Positions 1-12,250 of a stretch of DNA of 64,000 nucleotides are shown one piece after another. Within the stretch, counting starts at the first letter, position 1. Every line of letters starts with the position of its first letter. The stretch is from contig NC_134397.1 of the NCBI RefSeq assembly GCF_050003625.1, positions 193,461,063-193,525,062 of the forward strand. The letters are read 5' to 3'. The notes below the pieces were generated by a model that ran no database searches, was not told where the DNA came from, and was given only the letters and a program-made list of their open reading frames with translations. The stretch comes from Haematobia irritans (taxonomy: Eukaryota > Arthropoda > Insecta > Diptera > Muscidae). Both the position numbers and the translations under genes were made by a program.

Positions 1-1165
1 ATATAATTCAGCACCCAACGTTTCACTCCTGCCGGTAGGGACGTATTCTCGATGTCCTCAAATAATCGGGCATGGTTGACCGTACCAAATGCTTTCGATA
101 GGTCAAGCGCCACGAGGACTGTCCTATGACACAGCCTGGGCTGATTAAGTCCCTCATTGATATGTGTCGTAATGGCATGTAAGGCTGTCGTCGTACTGTG
201 TACCTTACGGAATCCATGTTGATGGTGGGCAGCTGGAAAATTCTCCACAAGGCTAGGGAGGAGTAGTGCCTCAAGTGCCTCAAGGATATCGGTCTGTACG
301 ATTCACCTTTACTCGAATCTTTGCCTGGTTTCAGTAGTGGAATCACCCTTCCCATCTTCCAGACATCAGGTATAATGAGTGATTCTAAGGACAAATTGAG
401 GAGTCTGGTCAGGTACTCAACTCCCAGTATTACCAGATGCTTCAACATTAGCAATGAAATTCCTTCGGGGCCCAGCGCCTTGGATGGTTTCGCGCTGTTG
501 ATGACACTGGTAACTACGGCTGCAGTAAATTGTAGTGTGTCGTCGGCTCGGAGACCACGTATGCGACGTGTGGCTCTCCTTTTCGCTCTATCACTCTCGG
601 GATGCTCGACAAACTGTCGGTTTAAGTATTCGGCGCATCTCTTCGGATCAGTCACAGTCACGTCGCCAAAGATGACTGAAATCCCATCATCCCTTGTAGC
701 GGGGTTCGAGAGGGCTCTAACTGTTGACCACAATTTACCAGTCCCTGTGCCTAAGTTACATTACTTCAGGTGCTCTAACCAAGTGTTCCGCTTGTGCTCG
801 TCGACTATCTTACTAATCTCTAGATTTAGTTCTCTGATTCTAAGATCAGCAGGGTTAGCACGACGGCGTTCATCACGCTCGTCTGCGAGTCCCGCCGCTT
901 CGGCTGGGAAGTTGGGCCTCACTTGGGCAATTCGACCAGTGGGTATGAAGCGAGCGGCTGCTGCGTTAATGATGTCCCGGAACGCCCTCTGGGCAACATA
1001 AACATGAGAGGGGGACGGGAGCTCACTGAAGCGGCGATCGGTGTATTCTCTGAAGCCTTCCCAGTTGGCTTTCTTTTGATTAATAAACGTCCGGCGTTCA
1101 GAGGTTATTAAATCGGAGGGTCGGTTGATGGTGAGAATTATGGGGAGGTGGTCCGATCCCAATGA
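1..1165 (-). pseudogene. Broken non-LTR (Jockey/LOA-like) retrotransposon fragment: end of endonuclease plus start of reverse transcriptase
   Basis: Reading the minus strand from about 1165, the frame begins with a typical end of an AP-endonuclease domain (GSDHLPI near 1155), then a linker, then the start of a reverse transcriptase (KALGPEGIS, IPLLKPGK, SYRPIS). An in-frame TAA at 761-763 interrupts the linker; the frame is otherwise continuous on both sides of it. After YRPIS (about 300-310) the frame is lost, probably by a small deletion. The next frame carries HQHGFRK and the catalytic-motif region ALDLSKAFGTVN near 80-115, where the Asp usually found after AF is Gly. The copy is 5'-truncated or interrupted at about 1165 and runs off the window at base 1. 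Family assignment rests on motif recognition only. It is a dead copy. Confidence 0.85.
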
Positions 1166-1174
1166 AATGACGTT

Positions 1175-1425
1175 TTTCTTATGTTTGGGTGTAAAAATTA
1201 TATGTTTGGAACTCAAATTGGTAAACACAATATTTTTAAGTGCAAGCATATAATGTTCATAAACTAGCATAACATGTTTGGGACATATATGTTAATATGT
1301 TAGAACATATTATGTTTGGGACAAAAAATGTTTGTAAATATAATATGCTTGGATGCAAACATATATTAATTTAGAAATAGACTATAAACATATATGTGTT
1401 TAGAAAGAGAGACATAAAGTGTATG
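1175..1425. repeat. AAACATATTATGTTTGG-rich block, left copy
   Basis: Short palindromic variants of AAACATAATATGTTTGG recur many times here. The same motifs recur, largely in inverted sense, at 3520-3795. The two blocks could be the inverted subterminal regions of one 2.6-kb DNA element occupying 1175-3795, but no clean terminal repeat or target duplication was found. Confidence 0.4.
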
Positions 1426-2784
1426 CTGGAAGTAAAATAATGAAAGTAACCAATTGGCGCCTTAAAAATACATATACGCAAAGAAAATTCCATTAAAGAT
1501 TGGAAAAATACTATGTGTGAATATAAAGAAGAATAAATTTACAAATTTGGAGTAAACATATCTATGTTGTGATATAAGACCGCCAAAAATTGTATACGCT
1601 TAAGTAAAAAGATTAAAATGAGTATTCGGAGAGAAAATTCATTCGGAACCAAGAGAAAAGACATTTGAAAAAAAGAGCATGAGTTTTGTTTATCATTTTC
1701 GCATTACGGGCACTTTTTTTTGTTTCGTCAAAACAAATCGGAACGTAGGACGAGTAAGTCAAAATATTCAAACAAAGGTAATTAAAGGGATCTTCATAAA
1801 AACTAACTGAAAAATAGCATGCCCGGTTCCAAAGATTGTGTCTCTATTTTAATAATTTTGGTATTGATTCCGAGCCAATGAAGCCGAGAATTCAAGTAAG
1901 GATACTTTTAAATGTGGGTTTTGTGTATTTGACTCTATGAAGCAAATTTTATTTTTTCGCTTTTTCAGCTTTTTTCATATGCTATAAAAAGTCCGTTATA
2001 AACAAGACGTCCAGTAGAAATTATGCTATGTTTCAAGTAAAAAACGTCTTTAAAATAAAGTTTTGAAAAACCAGATGCAACAAATTTGAAGACAATTTCA
2101 TTACTTTTAAAGAATTTTTCTGAATTATTAAAGTCAAGTTGACCTTAGCCTATAAATTTTTTCTTTCATGTTATGATACCCATTTTTAAGTCAAATCACT
2201 TAATTATAAAGACAACACGACTTCATTAAAAAGTTTATCGACGTTTGAACATGGAAAAAACTTTATATTAGAGAAATGCGTCGCCTAAGCTAAGCAAAAT
2301 TTGTATTCTTATTTTAAGGACATGAAATCTTTGGCCGCACGACAATATTTTCTTCAGTGTACTCTTTTTAGAGTTGTTTCAAAACAAAGTTTAGTTCCTC
2401 TTTATTAATAAGTAGTCCAAGAGGAGTTGACGGATACTTTCGAAAATAAAAGCAAACATTGAGTTTGAGTTTTGCCACTAAAATTATTTCTCATTTTAAT
2501 GGCAAAACTCGCATCGGTAAAACCAGAATAACAATATAACTTTTTAGGCAAATTGTATTATAACTTGGTGGGGAATGATCCAAAGCAACAATTAATTGAA
2601 TAAGTTTATTTTCTTTAGAATAAATTATTAAAGAAAGCAAACAATTGTTCACACCAAAATAAATTTATGTGTTGGTTATAAAATTATTGTTTATCATTTA
2701 AATATAATGTGCTTTTGAATGGTTATCGTTAACTTTAGGATTCGATGGAAAAAATTATATATATACTCGACTTCACATTCTACC
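1426..2784. other. AT-rich intergenic stretch, no gene recognised
   Basis: No coding frame is supported. The segment near 1850-1882 shares a run of about 24 bases (starting ATTTTGGTATTGATTCCGAG) with 57716-57745, so part of this stretch is a dispersed repeat. A possible element end (ACGCAAAGAAAA) lies near 1487 and resembles the end of the composite repeat at 59052. Confidence 0.4.
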
Positions 2785-3500
2785 TTTGTAAGAGTTTTTG
2801 AATTTCTTCGAAAATTTTAAACTTGTATACAAAAACACAATTTTTATTTTTGCAATAAAAAAATAATATTTGATTTGAACTCAGTCCATTTCGTTTATAT
2901 CAAGCATTTTTCTTTTCTGACTTTAAGTCTTTTATAAGACACCCTTTACAGTTTCGTAGTAAAAATTTAATATAGTAATATGTAATGTTGAACACCTTCT
3001 CGGGATATTCCGAACGTATCTGGAATATACGTAAAAAAATATATGTAAAAAAAAAATGGTGTCGGTCGAATCAGGGATCGAACCCAGGACCCTTGGCATG
3101 CAAGGCGGACGTACCAACCACTGATCCACGCCGCCAACAAATGTATGTTTAACAATGTTATGTTGTTAAACAATGTTATGTTTGCATCGGCTCGTGGGCG
3201 CCGCAAGCTATGCTATATAAATATGACTTATAACGATAATTATCTCTTGATGACCATAACAGCTACGTAGCCCAGTTGTTAGTGTGCTGGCTTACAAACT
3301 GTGTGGTCTGCTGTTCGAATCCCTGTCCGGCAAAAGGTAAAATTTAAAAAAATTATAAAATTTAATAATTTCTTCTACAATGTTTGTATTACAGGTGCTA
3401 AGAACTAAAAAAACTCGTGGAAATGAGAAAAATGGGAGGGAATATATAATTGGGCAGAAAAAAATTTGAGCAGAATCTTCTATGGGAGAAAATTCTTCTA
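2785..3500. repeat. Composite dispersed repeat with two divergent tRNA-like heads (uninterrupted copy)
   Basis: A minus-strand tRNA-like head lies at about 3060-3145 (B-box-like GGTTCGATCCC in reverse sense) and a plus-strand tRNA-like head at about 3262-3335 (TAGCCCAGTTG and GTTCGAATCCC). They point away from each other across about 120 bp. A second copy with the same order lies at 59100-61070, but there a DD37E transposon sits between the two heads. The flanks (the TTTCGTTTATATCAA region on the left and the AAACTCGTGGAAATGAG region on the right) match between copies, so the two heads and their flanks move or duplicate as one unit. Confidence 0.65.
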
Positions 3501-3519
3501 AGCAAATAATATTTTTGGA

Positions 3520-3795
3520 TTCAAAATGTTTCCAAACATATTATATGTTCAAATAATAACATATAGTTTTTTGGAAGACAACATTATTGAATTTGGATGA
3601 AAAAATACACAATGTTTGGAACTTAGACTACCCAAACATATTATATTGTTTAGACCAATATGCTTTCAAACATATTATATGTTGGAAGAAATCAAATATA
3701 TTAATGTTTGGGCAATATCCAAAAATGTATATGCTTGAAGCAAAATGTGTTTGGGAGTATATGTTACAGAAGCGATTTTTTTTAAGGGTGTAGTT
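3520..3795. repeat. AAACATATTATGTTTGG-rich block, right copy
   Basis: Dense variants of AAACATATTATATGTT and TGTTTGG match the block at 1175-1425 in mostly inverted sense. Short open frames here on both strands come from the repeated motif and are not genes. Confidence 0.4.
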
Positions 3796-4634
3796 GCCGA
3801 ACATGTACATTTTATTGGTTCTTTGTTTGTTATCAATAACCAGCTGGCAACGTATGCTATGGTTTGCAAGATTTTACTGGGAAAAAGATCTCTAGCAAAA
3901 ACTTGCAATTTCTCTATCTCATAACTGTCAAATGTTGTCTCTCTCCGGCTCTCTTTTGCTGGCGTTTTGGTGTAAACGAACGACTTCCAGTAAAAATATG
4001 TAATAATTATCAAAAATTATCGGGTTCTCGAACGGAGCTAATATCTGTGAAAATAATATAGTTGCGACATACATGTTAAGTGTTCATCTTCCAAAAATAA
4101 TTGTTTGCTCTAGAAAGCGATCATATTGAAGATTTGATAAAGTTGACACTTTTGTGCTTTTTTGACACATTTCGAGTGCTAAAACAACCGTGGCACGACC
4201 TCGAGCCATTATGTACTTTTTCATCACAATTATTCCATATTGAGTAATTGTGATGAAAATGATGATGTGAACGTTTCTCAGATATCAACTCAACTCTAAA
4301 AATTGTAAATAGCGGTCATTGAAGAAATAAACTATACCAAAATGAAGATATTTTAGTTTTTAATACAGGATTTCAAAATTTTTGATAGAAATATTGTCTA
4401 TACTCCATTCATCCGTAAATGTGAAACGTGGAATGAGATTTTTTTTCCGCCACACTGAGGTACAAAGTATTATACGATAGTGTATATATTCGAAACGCTC
4501 AGAAGGTGACGAAATACACACATGGTGTCTTTTGCAATAGTGCCACAGTTGGTACAAAAAATTGTAAATTGTTAACTGTTTTGTAGATTGGTAGAATTCT
4601 TCATTTTGGTAGATTTTGCAAAGAGGTACTTCTT
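3796..4634. other. Intergenic stretch, no gene recognised
   Basis: No supported coding frame. Around 4070-4135 there is a degraded half of the palindromic MITE family found at 21963-22213 and 23641-23864 (TTGTTTGCTC and GATCATATTGAAG echo those arms). Near 4540-4620 the wording GGTAGATTTT/GGTAGAATTC repeats in reverse sense the flank of the diverged satellite at 26860-26960. Confidence 0.35.
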
Positions 4635-5165
4635 CATAAATTTTCTATAGAATTAAAGTTTTATCTATATTTTCTATAGAAATAAAATTTTATCTATATT
4701 TTCTATAGAAATAAAATTTTGTCAAAATTTTCAATACAAATAAAATTTTGTCAAAATTTTCTATGAAAAAAAATTTTGACAAAATTTTCTATAGAAATAA
4801 AAATTTGACAAAATTTTCTATAGAAATAAAAATTTGACAAAATTTTCTATAGAAATAAAATTTTGACAAAATTTTCTATAGAAATAAAATTTTGTCAAAA
4901 TTTTCAATACAAATAAAATTTTGTCAAAATTTTCTACAGACATAAAATTTTGTATAGAAATACAATTTTGACAATATTTTGTATAGATATAAAATTTTAA
5001 CAAAATTTCCTATAGAATAAAAATTGGATACAATTTTTATCGAAATAAAATTTTGGCAAAATTTCCTATAGAAATAAATTGTTGACAAAATGTTCTATAC
5101 AAAATTTCCTATATAAATAAATTTTGACAAACTTTTTTATTGAAAAAAAATTTTGCAAAATAAGA
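4635..5165 (-). repeat. 29-bp AT-rich satellite array, reverse orientation
   Basis: Tandem degenerate copies of TTTCTATAGAAATAAAATTT / TGACAAAAT, the reverse complement of the unit in the large array at 7500-12250. Units are diverged and include small indels. Confidence 0.9.
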
Positions 5166-5399
5166 TTTTTTTTTAGACAATCTAAAAAAAAATGTCGAAA
5201 CCGGCCTAGATTTAAATATACATATACAATACAGTAGTTTTAAAATTTGATATTATGTAATTTAATAACAAAAGCATAACGAACATTTTTATGCAATGCT
5301 ACGTTTTTTAAAATTAAAAAATAACATAAAAATTAATTTTTGTACTATTTTCTACTAATTCGGTAACATTTGTATTTAAAAATAAAACAATCTATCCTT

Positions 5400-6182
5400 A
5401 GTCAAATCTTTAAGATGTTATGTTAATATACTTCTTCGAAGTTGAGTTTAACATAGAACGACTCATTGTTTGCTAATACGATGTTAAGTTTGCATCCCTC
5501 TATCTTTGATGTAAGGCATGTAAAGTATTTAAAAACATTTATAAATGAATGAAATAACCCTAAAATTAACTAAGATATTGAATTACTGATTTTGAGGATT
5601 TTGCATCTTTGGATTGATTTTTTTTTAATTAACGAAAAGTCGTTGAATTAGATCTGTATACTAATATTAATTGTATACATTCTAGATTCAAGGCTAGATA
5701 GCTCCTAAGCAACACTAATATTTTTGAATAAAGTAAACTTTTTTCAAATTCTATTTTACACTTCATAAAGTTTATATTTACTATAGATTATTGGATAATA
5801 AAATCGTTTTTCAAAATTCGCGTTTTTTCAATCGTACGGTTTGGCATGGAATGACTCGTGGGATGGCAACACTGTATTTGTTGTTATGATTGTATGGCTC
5901 TCGTCTTCTTACGTTTTTAGTTATAAATGCTCTGTTGATGTTTTGTTTTCTTGTAGTTTTTGACTTCACGCAACTTTACTAGAATTGTTTTTTATTATAT
6001 ATATGATGTTTACTTTTTACATGTGCGTTCGTCAACAATTGATTAATGTTTTTCACCACTAACTTTAGATATTACAAATTCACTTTGTCAAAACAAACCG
6101 AACACTTCAATAACTGCAGAACAACTACAAAACATATGGGTGAGAGAGCATTAACAAACTACCATATTACGCTCGCTTACTC
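5400..6182. repeat. Dispersed repeat, copy A (left part)
   Basis: Stretches here match 23880-24330 in order: AACGACTCATTGTTT with CTAATACGATGTTA, then TGATGTTTT, then CCGAACACTTCAAT with ACTGCA. The region continues after 6617 (a GAGTAGTAATAGAGTTACCA-like part), which corresponds to 24262-24285 in the other copy, so the MITE at 6183-6608 is an insertion into this repeat. Confidence 0.55.
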
Positions 6183-6608
6183 CATAGACTATAGACTTTA
6201 GATAGATGATCCACTATTCTCTTTAAAAACAATGTGTCAGTTCCAAAAATTAATTTTCTGACATTTCGTTTTGATTTTTTCGTAAAGAGTCAGTCCCAAA
6301 CATTAATTTTCGTGCATTTGCTTTTGTGTTGATCGTAAAGAGCAATGCTGCTCAAAATTAAATTTCGTATTTTCGCGGTTTTGGTCACAATTTTTTGTTC
6401 AAATATGAACTTTTAATTTATTAATTTATTTATAAATCCTCTGTTGCATCAAACACGTTCTAATTTTGTGTAAAATTGGCAAACTACAAAAAGGAAAACG
6501 AAAGAGATTGCAAGCGTGCTCTTATTTTTCTCGTTTATTCTTAATCTTCGGAATTGTCAAAAATAGTTTGACACTCATGGCTCATCTATCTAAAGTCTAT
6601 AGTCTATG
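6183..6608. mobile_element. Complete MITE with perfect 27-bp TIRs and 8-bp target duplication (hAT- or P-type)
   Basis: The left end starts CATAGACTATAGACTTTAGA at 6183 and its 27 bases are matched exactly in reverse complement by 6582-6608. The element is flanked on both sides by the same 8-mer GCTTACTC (6175-6182 and 6609-6616). An 8-bp duplication and a CA-starting TIR fit the hAT or P superfamilies. The 426-bp interior has no coding frame. The perfect ends and duplication suggest a fairly recent insertion. Confidence 0.88.
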
Positions 6609-6616
6609 GCTTACTC

Positions 6617-7499
6617 ATATAATGTGTGAGTAGTAATAGAGTTACCAAGTATATTTAATATATTTTACACTTACAGATCTACTTTGCCGTTTTTGTGTTG
6701 CATTTGGCTGCAAGAATTTAACATTCTACAGCTCCCTCTCTCCTTCACTCACTTAAATATACGGTCTATGTTTGTGTATTTCAGCCCATTGAATTCTTGT
6801 TCTTTAGTTAGGTAACAAACAATACAAATCAGTGATGACAATGTTTTCATTTATTTTGCCGCAATAAGCAAAACCCATATATGCCTATGCTTCATAAGCA
6901 TTGTATTTGAAATTACTATGTTATATGTGTGTCAATGTAAGGCTGCACAAGGGTTGAGATAATACAAGTCAAATTATATCGTGCCATTATAGGCATCCTT
7001 ATGGAATTGCAAATATATATGATTAGGATTGGTAAATATACGGTATATTTCTAATAGTCGCAGGTAGACATTGCCATTGCACTTTGTGGCATGTTAGGTG
7101 GAAAACGCTTATTCTAATGAGGGCTCTTCAAATCCCTTTCCATAAATCAACCATCATACATTTCGATAAATCAACCATCACTTTTAAACGACGTTAGGCA
7201 ATGCCGATTATTAGGAATAAAAAAAGATTTTTTATTAACCCAAATGGTTTATAAACAAAATAAAAATTGAACATTTTTATCACATTTCCGTAAAAATTCA
7301 ACCGAAATCGTGATAATACAAAATAATATATATTATTTTAATATTATAAAAATTCCCTTTACAAAAAAACGCAAAATGAAATGTTTGAAATTTAATGTTT
7401 GGATTTGTCAATGTACGAAAAAAAAAACAAAATATCCGACAATTAATTTTTGGAACTGAAATCAACTGAACTGAATATCAAAACACCCTTCAGCGGTCG
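6617..7499. other. Intergenic stretch, no gene recognised
   Basis: The first 60 bases continue the dispersed repeat of 5400-6182. The rest is AT-rich, with a few AATATATATTATTTTAATATTA-like runs near 7320, and has no supported coding frame or RNA. Confidence 0.4.
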
Positions 7500-10400
7500 A
7501 TTATCCCATCTAACTTATTTTATTTCTATAGAAAATTTCTGCAAAATTTTACTTCTATGGAAAATTTTACCAATATTTTATTTCTATAGATTTTGTCAAC
7601 ATTTTATTTCTATACAGAATTTTGTCAAAATTTTATTTAAATTTTTTTTTCCAAAATTTGCAATTATTTATTTCTATATAAACTTCTCCAAGCTTTTATT
7701 TCTACGAAAATGTTATTCTTTATTTCTGTAGAAAATTTTGCCAACATTTTATTTCTCTAGAAAATTTTCGAAAAATTTTATGTCTGTAGAAAATTTTCGA
7801 AAAATTTTATGTCTGTAGAAAATTTTGTCAAAATTTTATTTCTATTGAAAATTTTGTCAAAATTTGATTTCTTTGGAAATTTTAGTCCACATTGTATTTC
7901 TATAGACAATTTTGTCAATTTTTTTTTCAATAGACAATTTTGTCAATTTTTTTTTCAATAGCAAATTTTGTGAAAATTTTATTTCTTGGAAAATTTTGTC
8001 AAAATTTTATTTCTATAGAAAATTTTGTCAAAAATTTACCAAAACTTTATTTCTATAAAAATTTTTGTCAAAATTTTATTTCTATAGAAAATTTTGTCAA
8101 CATTTTATTTCAATGGAAAATTTTGTCAAAATTTTATTTCTATAGAAAATTTTTTAAAAATTTTATATCTATAGAAAATTTTATCAAAATTTTATTTCTA
8201 TGGAAAATTTTGTCAAAATTTTATTTCTATAGAAAAGTTTGTTAAAACTTTATATCTATAGAAAATTTGGTCAAAATTTTATTTCTATAGAAAATTTGGT
8301 CAAAATTTTATTTCTATAGAAAATTTTGTCAAAATTTTATTTCTATAGAAAATTTTATCAAAATTTAATATCTATAGAAAATTTTATCAAAATTTTATTT
8401 CTATAGAAAATTTTATCAAAATTTTATATCTATAGAAAATTTTATCAAAATTTTATTTTTATAGAATTGTTTTAATTTTATTTCTATAGAAAATTTTGTC
8501 AAAATTTTATTTCTATAGAAAATTTTGTCAAAATTTTATTTCTATAGAAAATTTTGTCAAAATTTTATTTCTATAGAAAATTTTGTCAAGATTTTATTTC
8601 TACAGAAAATTTTACCAAAATTTTATATCTATAGAAAATTTTATCAAAATTTTATTTCTATAGAAAATTTTGTCAAAATTTTATTTCTATAGAAAATTTT
8701 GTCAAAATTTTATTTCTGTAGAAAATTTTGGCAAAATTTTATGTCTATAGAAAATTTTGTCAAAATTTTATTTCTATAGAAAATTTGGTTAAAATTTTTA
8801 TTTCTATAGAAAATTTTGTCAAAATTATATTTCTATAGAAAATTTCGGCAAAATTTTATTTCTATTGAAAATTTTGTCAAAATTTTATTTCTATAGAAAA
8901 TTTTGTCAAAATTTGAATTCTATAGAAAATTTTGTCTAAATTTTTTTTCTATAGAAAATTTTGTCAAAATTTTATTTTTATAGAAAATTTTGTAAAAGTT
9001 TTATATCTATAGAAAATTTTATCAACATTTTATTTCTATAGAATTTTTTTAATTTTATTTCTATAGAAAATGTTGTCAAAATTTTATTTCTATAGAAATT
9101 TTTGTAAAAATTTTATTCCTAGAGAAATTTTTTTTAATTTTATTTCTATCATTTTTTTTCAATTTTTTTTCTATAGAAAATTTTGTCAAAATTTTATGTC
9201 TAAGAAAATTTTGTTAAAATTTGATTTCTATAGAAAATTTTGTTAAACTTTATTTCTATAGAAAATTTTGTCAAAATTTTATTTCTATAGAAAATTTTGT
9301 CAAAATTTTTATTTCTATAGAAAATTGTGGTAAAATTTTATTTCTATAGAAAATTTTGTCAAGATTTTATTTCTATAGAAAATTTTGTCAAAAATTTATT
9401 TCTATAGAAAATTTTGTCAAAATTGTATTTCTATGGAAAATTTTGTCAAAATTTTATTTCTATAGAAAAGTTTGTCAAGATTTTATTTCTATAGAAAATT
9501 TTGTCAAAAATTTATTTCTATAGAAAATTTTGTCAAAATTTTATTTCTATGGAAAATTTTGTCAAAATTTTATTTCTATAGAAAAGTTTGTCAAAATTTT
9601 ATTTCTATAGAAAATTTGGTCACAATTTTATTTCTATAGAAAATTTTTTCAAAATTTTATTTCTATGGAAAATTTAATCAAAATTTAATATCTATAGAAA
9701 ATTTTATCAAAATTTTATTTCTATATAAAATTTTATCAAAATTTTATATATATAAAAAAATTTATCAAAAGTTTATTTCTATAGAATTTTTTTTAATTTT
9801 ATTTCTTTAGAAAATTTTGTCAAAATTTCATTTCTATAGAAAATTTTGTCAAAATTTTATTTCTATAGAAAATTTTGTCAAAATTTTATTTCTATAGAAA
9901 ATTTGGTCAAAATTTTTATTTCTATAGAAAATTTTGTCAAAATTTTTTTCTATGGAAAATTTTGTCAAAATTTTATTTCTATAGAAAATTTGGTCAAAAT
10001 TTATTTTTATACAAAATTTTGTCAAAACTTTATTTCTATAGAAAATTTGGTCAAAATTTTTATTTCTATAGAAAATTTTGTCAAAATTGTATTTCTATAC
10101 AAAATTTTGTCAAAACTTAGTTTTTACCAAAATTTTATTTCTATAGAAAATTTGGTCAAAATTTTATTTCTATAGAAAATTTTGTCAAAATTTTATTTCT
10201 ATAGAAAATTTTGTCAAAATTTGATTTCTATAGAAAATTTTGTCAAAATTTTATTTCTATAGTAAATTTTATCAAAATTTTATATCTATAGAAAATTTTA
10301 TCAAAATTTTATTTCTATAGAATTTTTTTAATTTTATTTCTATAGAAAATTTTGTCAAAATTTTATTTGTATAGAGAATTTTGTCAAAATTTTATTTCTA

Positions 10401-12250
10401 TAGAAATTTTTGTAAAAATTTTATTCCTAGAGAAATTTTTTTTTAATTTTATTTCTATCATTTTTTTTTAATTTTTTTTCTATAGAAAATTTTGTCAAAA
10501 TTTTATGTCTAAGAAAATTTTGTTAAAATTTGATTTCTATAGAAAATTTTGTTAAACTTTATTTCTATAGAAAAATTTTTCAAAATTTTATTTCTATAGA
10601 AAATTTTGTCAAAATTTTTATTTCTATAGAAAATTGTGGTAAAATTTTATTTCTATAGAAAATTTTGTCAAGATTTTATTTCTATAGAAAATTTTGTCAA
10701 AAATTTATTTCTATAGAAAATTTTGTCAAAATTGTATTTCTATGGAAAATTTTGTCAAAATTTTATTTCTATAGAAAAGTTTGTCAAGATTTTATTTCTA
10801 TAGAAAATTTTGTCAAAAATTTATTTCTATAGAAAATTTTGTCAAAATTTTATTTCTATGGAAAATTTTGGCAAAATTTTATTTCTATAGAAAAGTTTGT
10901 CAAAATTTTATTTCTATAGAAAATTTGGTCAAAATTTTATTTCTATAGAAAATTTTTTCAAAATTTTATTTCTATAGAAAATTTAATCAAAATTTAATAT
11001 CTATAGAAAATTTTATCAAAATTTTATTTCTATATAAAATTTTATCAAAATTTTATATCTATAAAAAAATTTATCAAAAGTTTATTTCTATAGAATTTTT
11101 TTTAATTTTATTTCTATAGAAAATTTTGTCAAAATTTCATTTCTATAGAAAATTTTGTCAAAATTTTATTTCTATAGATTTTTTTTAGTTTTATTTCTAT
11201 AATTTTTTTTAATTTTATTTCTTTAGAAAATTTTGTCAAAATTTCATTTCTATAGAAAATTTTGTCAAAATTTTATTTCTATAGAAAATTTTGTCAAAAT
11301 TTTATTTCTATAGAAAATTTGGTCAAAATTTTTATTTCTATAGAAAATTTTGTCAAAATTTTTTTTCTATGGAAAATTTTGTCAAAATTTTATTTCTATA
11401 GAAAATTTGGTCAAAAGTTATTTTTATACAAAATTTTGTCAAAACTTTATTTCTATAGAAAATTTGGTCAAAATTTTTATTTCTATAGAAAATTTTGTCA
11501 AAATTGTATTTCTATACAAAATTTTGTCAAAACTTAGTTTTTACCAAAATTTTATTTCTATAGAAAATTTGGTCAAAATTTTATTTCTATAGAAAATTTT
11601 GTCAAAATTTTATTTCTATAGAAAATTTTGTCAAAATTTGATTTCTATAGAAAATTTTGTCAAAATTTTATTTCTATAGTAAATTTTATCAAAATTTTAT
11701 ATCTATAGAAAATTTTATCAAAATTTTATTTCTATAGAATTTTTTTAATTTTATTTCTATAGAAAATTTTGTCAAAATTTTATTTGTATAGAGAATTTTG
11801 TCAAAATTTTATTTCTATAGAAAATTTTGTCAAAATTTTATTTTTATAGAAAATGTGGTCAAAATTTTTATTTCTATAGAAAATTTTGTCAAAATTTTAT
11901 TCCTATAGAAAATGTTGTCAAAATTTTATTTCTATAGAAAATTTTGTCAAAATTGTATTTCTATAGAAAATTTGGTCAAAATTTTTATTTCTATAGAAAA
12001 TTTTGTCAAAATTTTATTTCTATAGTAAATTTTATCAAAATTTTATATCTGTAGAAAATGTTATCAAAATTTTATTTCTATAGAATTTTTTAATTTTATT
12101 TCTGTAGAAAATTTTGTCAAAATTTTATTTCTATAATTTATTTTTTTTTTAATTTTATTTCTATAGAAAATATAGAACATTGTGTAAAAATTTTTTATAG
12201 AAAATTTTGTCAAAATTTTATTTCTATAGAAAATCAAAGAATATCAAAAT
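7500..12250 (+). repeat. Large 29-bp satellite array (about 4.7 kb)
   Basis: The unit is AAAATTTTGTC + AAAATTTTATTTC + TATAG, 29 bp, repeated with point changes and small indels; by length there is room for about 160 units. The array ends about 150 bp downstream of the stop codon of the 2002-aa gene. One strand of the unit has no stop in any frame, so it reads as a pseudo-protein with a 29-residue period (87 bp, three units). The unit has internal dyads (AAAATTTTGTCAAAATTTT and CTATAGAAA...TTTCTATAG). Confidence 0.97.
9040..11780 (+). repeat. Higher-order duplication inside the satellite (about 1.3-1.4 kb, two copies)
   Basis: The same rare unit variants recur in the same order at two places: a TCTAAGAAAATTTTGTT variant at about 9200 and 10509, and a CAAAACTTAGTTTTTACC variant at about 10108 and 11526. 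The offset is about 1.31 kb in the left part and about 1.42 kb in the right part. The extra 0.1 kb is a local reduplication around 11170-11260. So a block near 9040-10340 was copied next to itself. Confidence 0.8.

Noticed and set aside
7450..11592. Open frames rich in FYFYRK, FISIEN and ILFLWKI within the satellites (also at 28.8, 29.6, 30.6, 32.5, 37.7, 38.9 and 62.7 kb)
   Set aside because: They are translations of the 29-bp unit, which has no stop on one strand; the 29-residue period is simply three units.
7500..12250. 29-bp repeats as a CRISPR array
   Set aside because: The units abut directly with no unique spacers, and the context is a eukaryotic genome.
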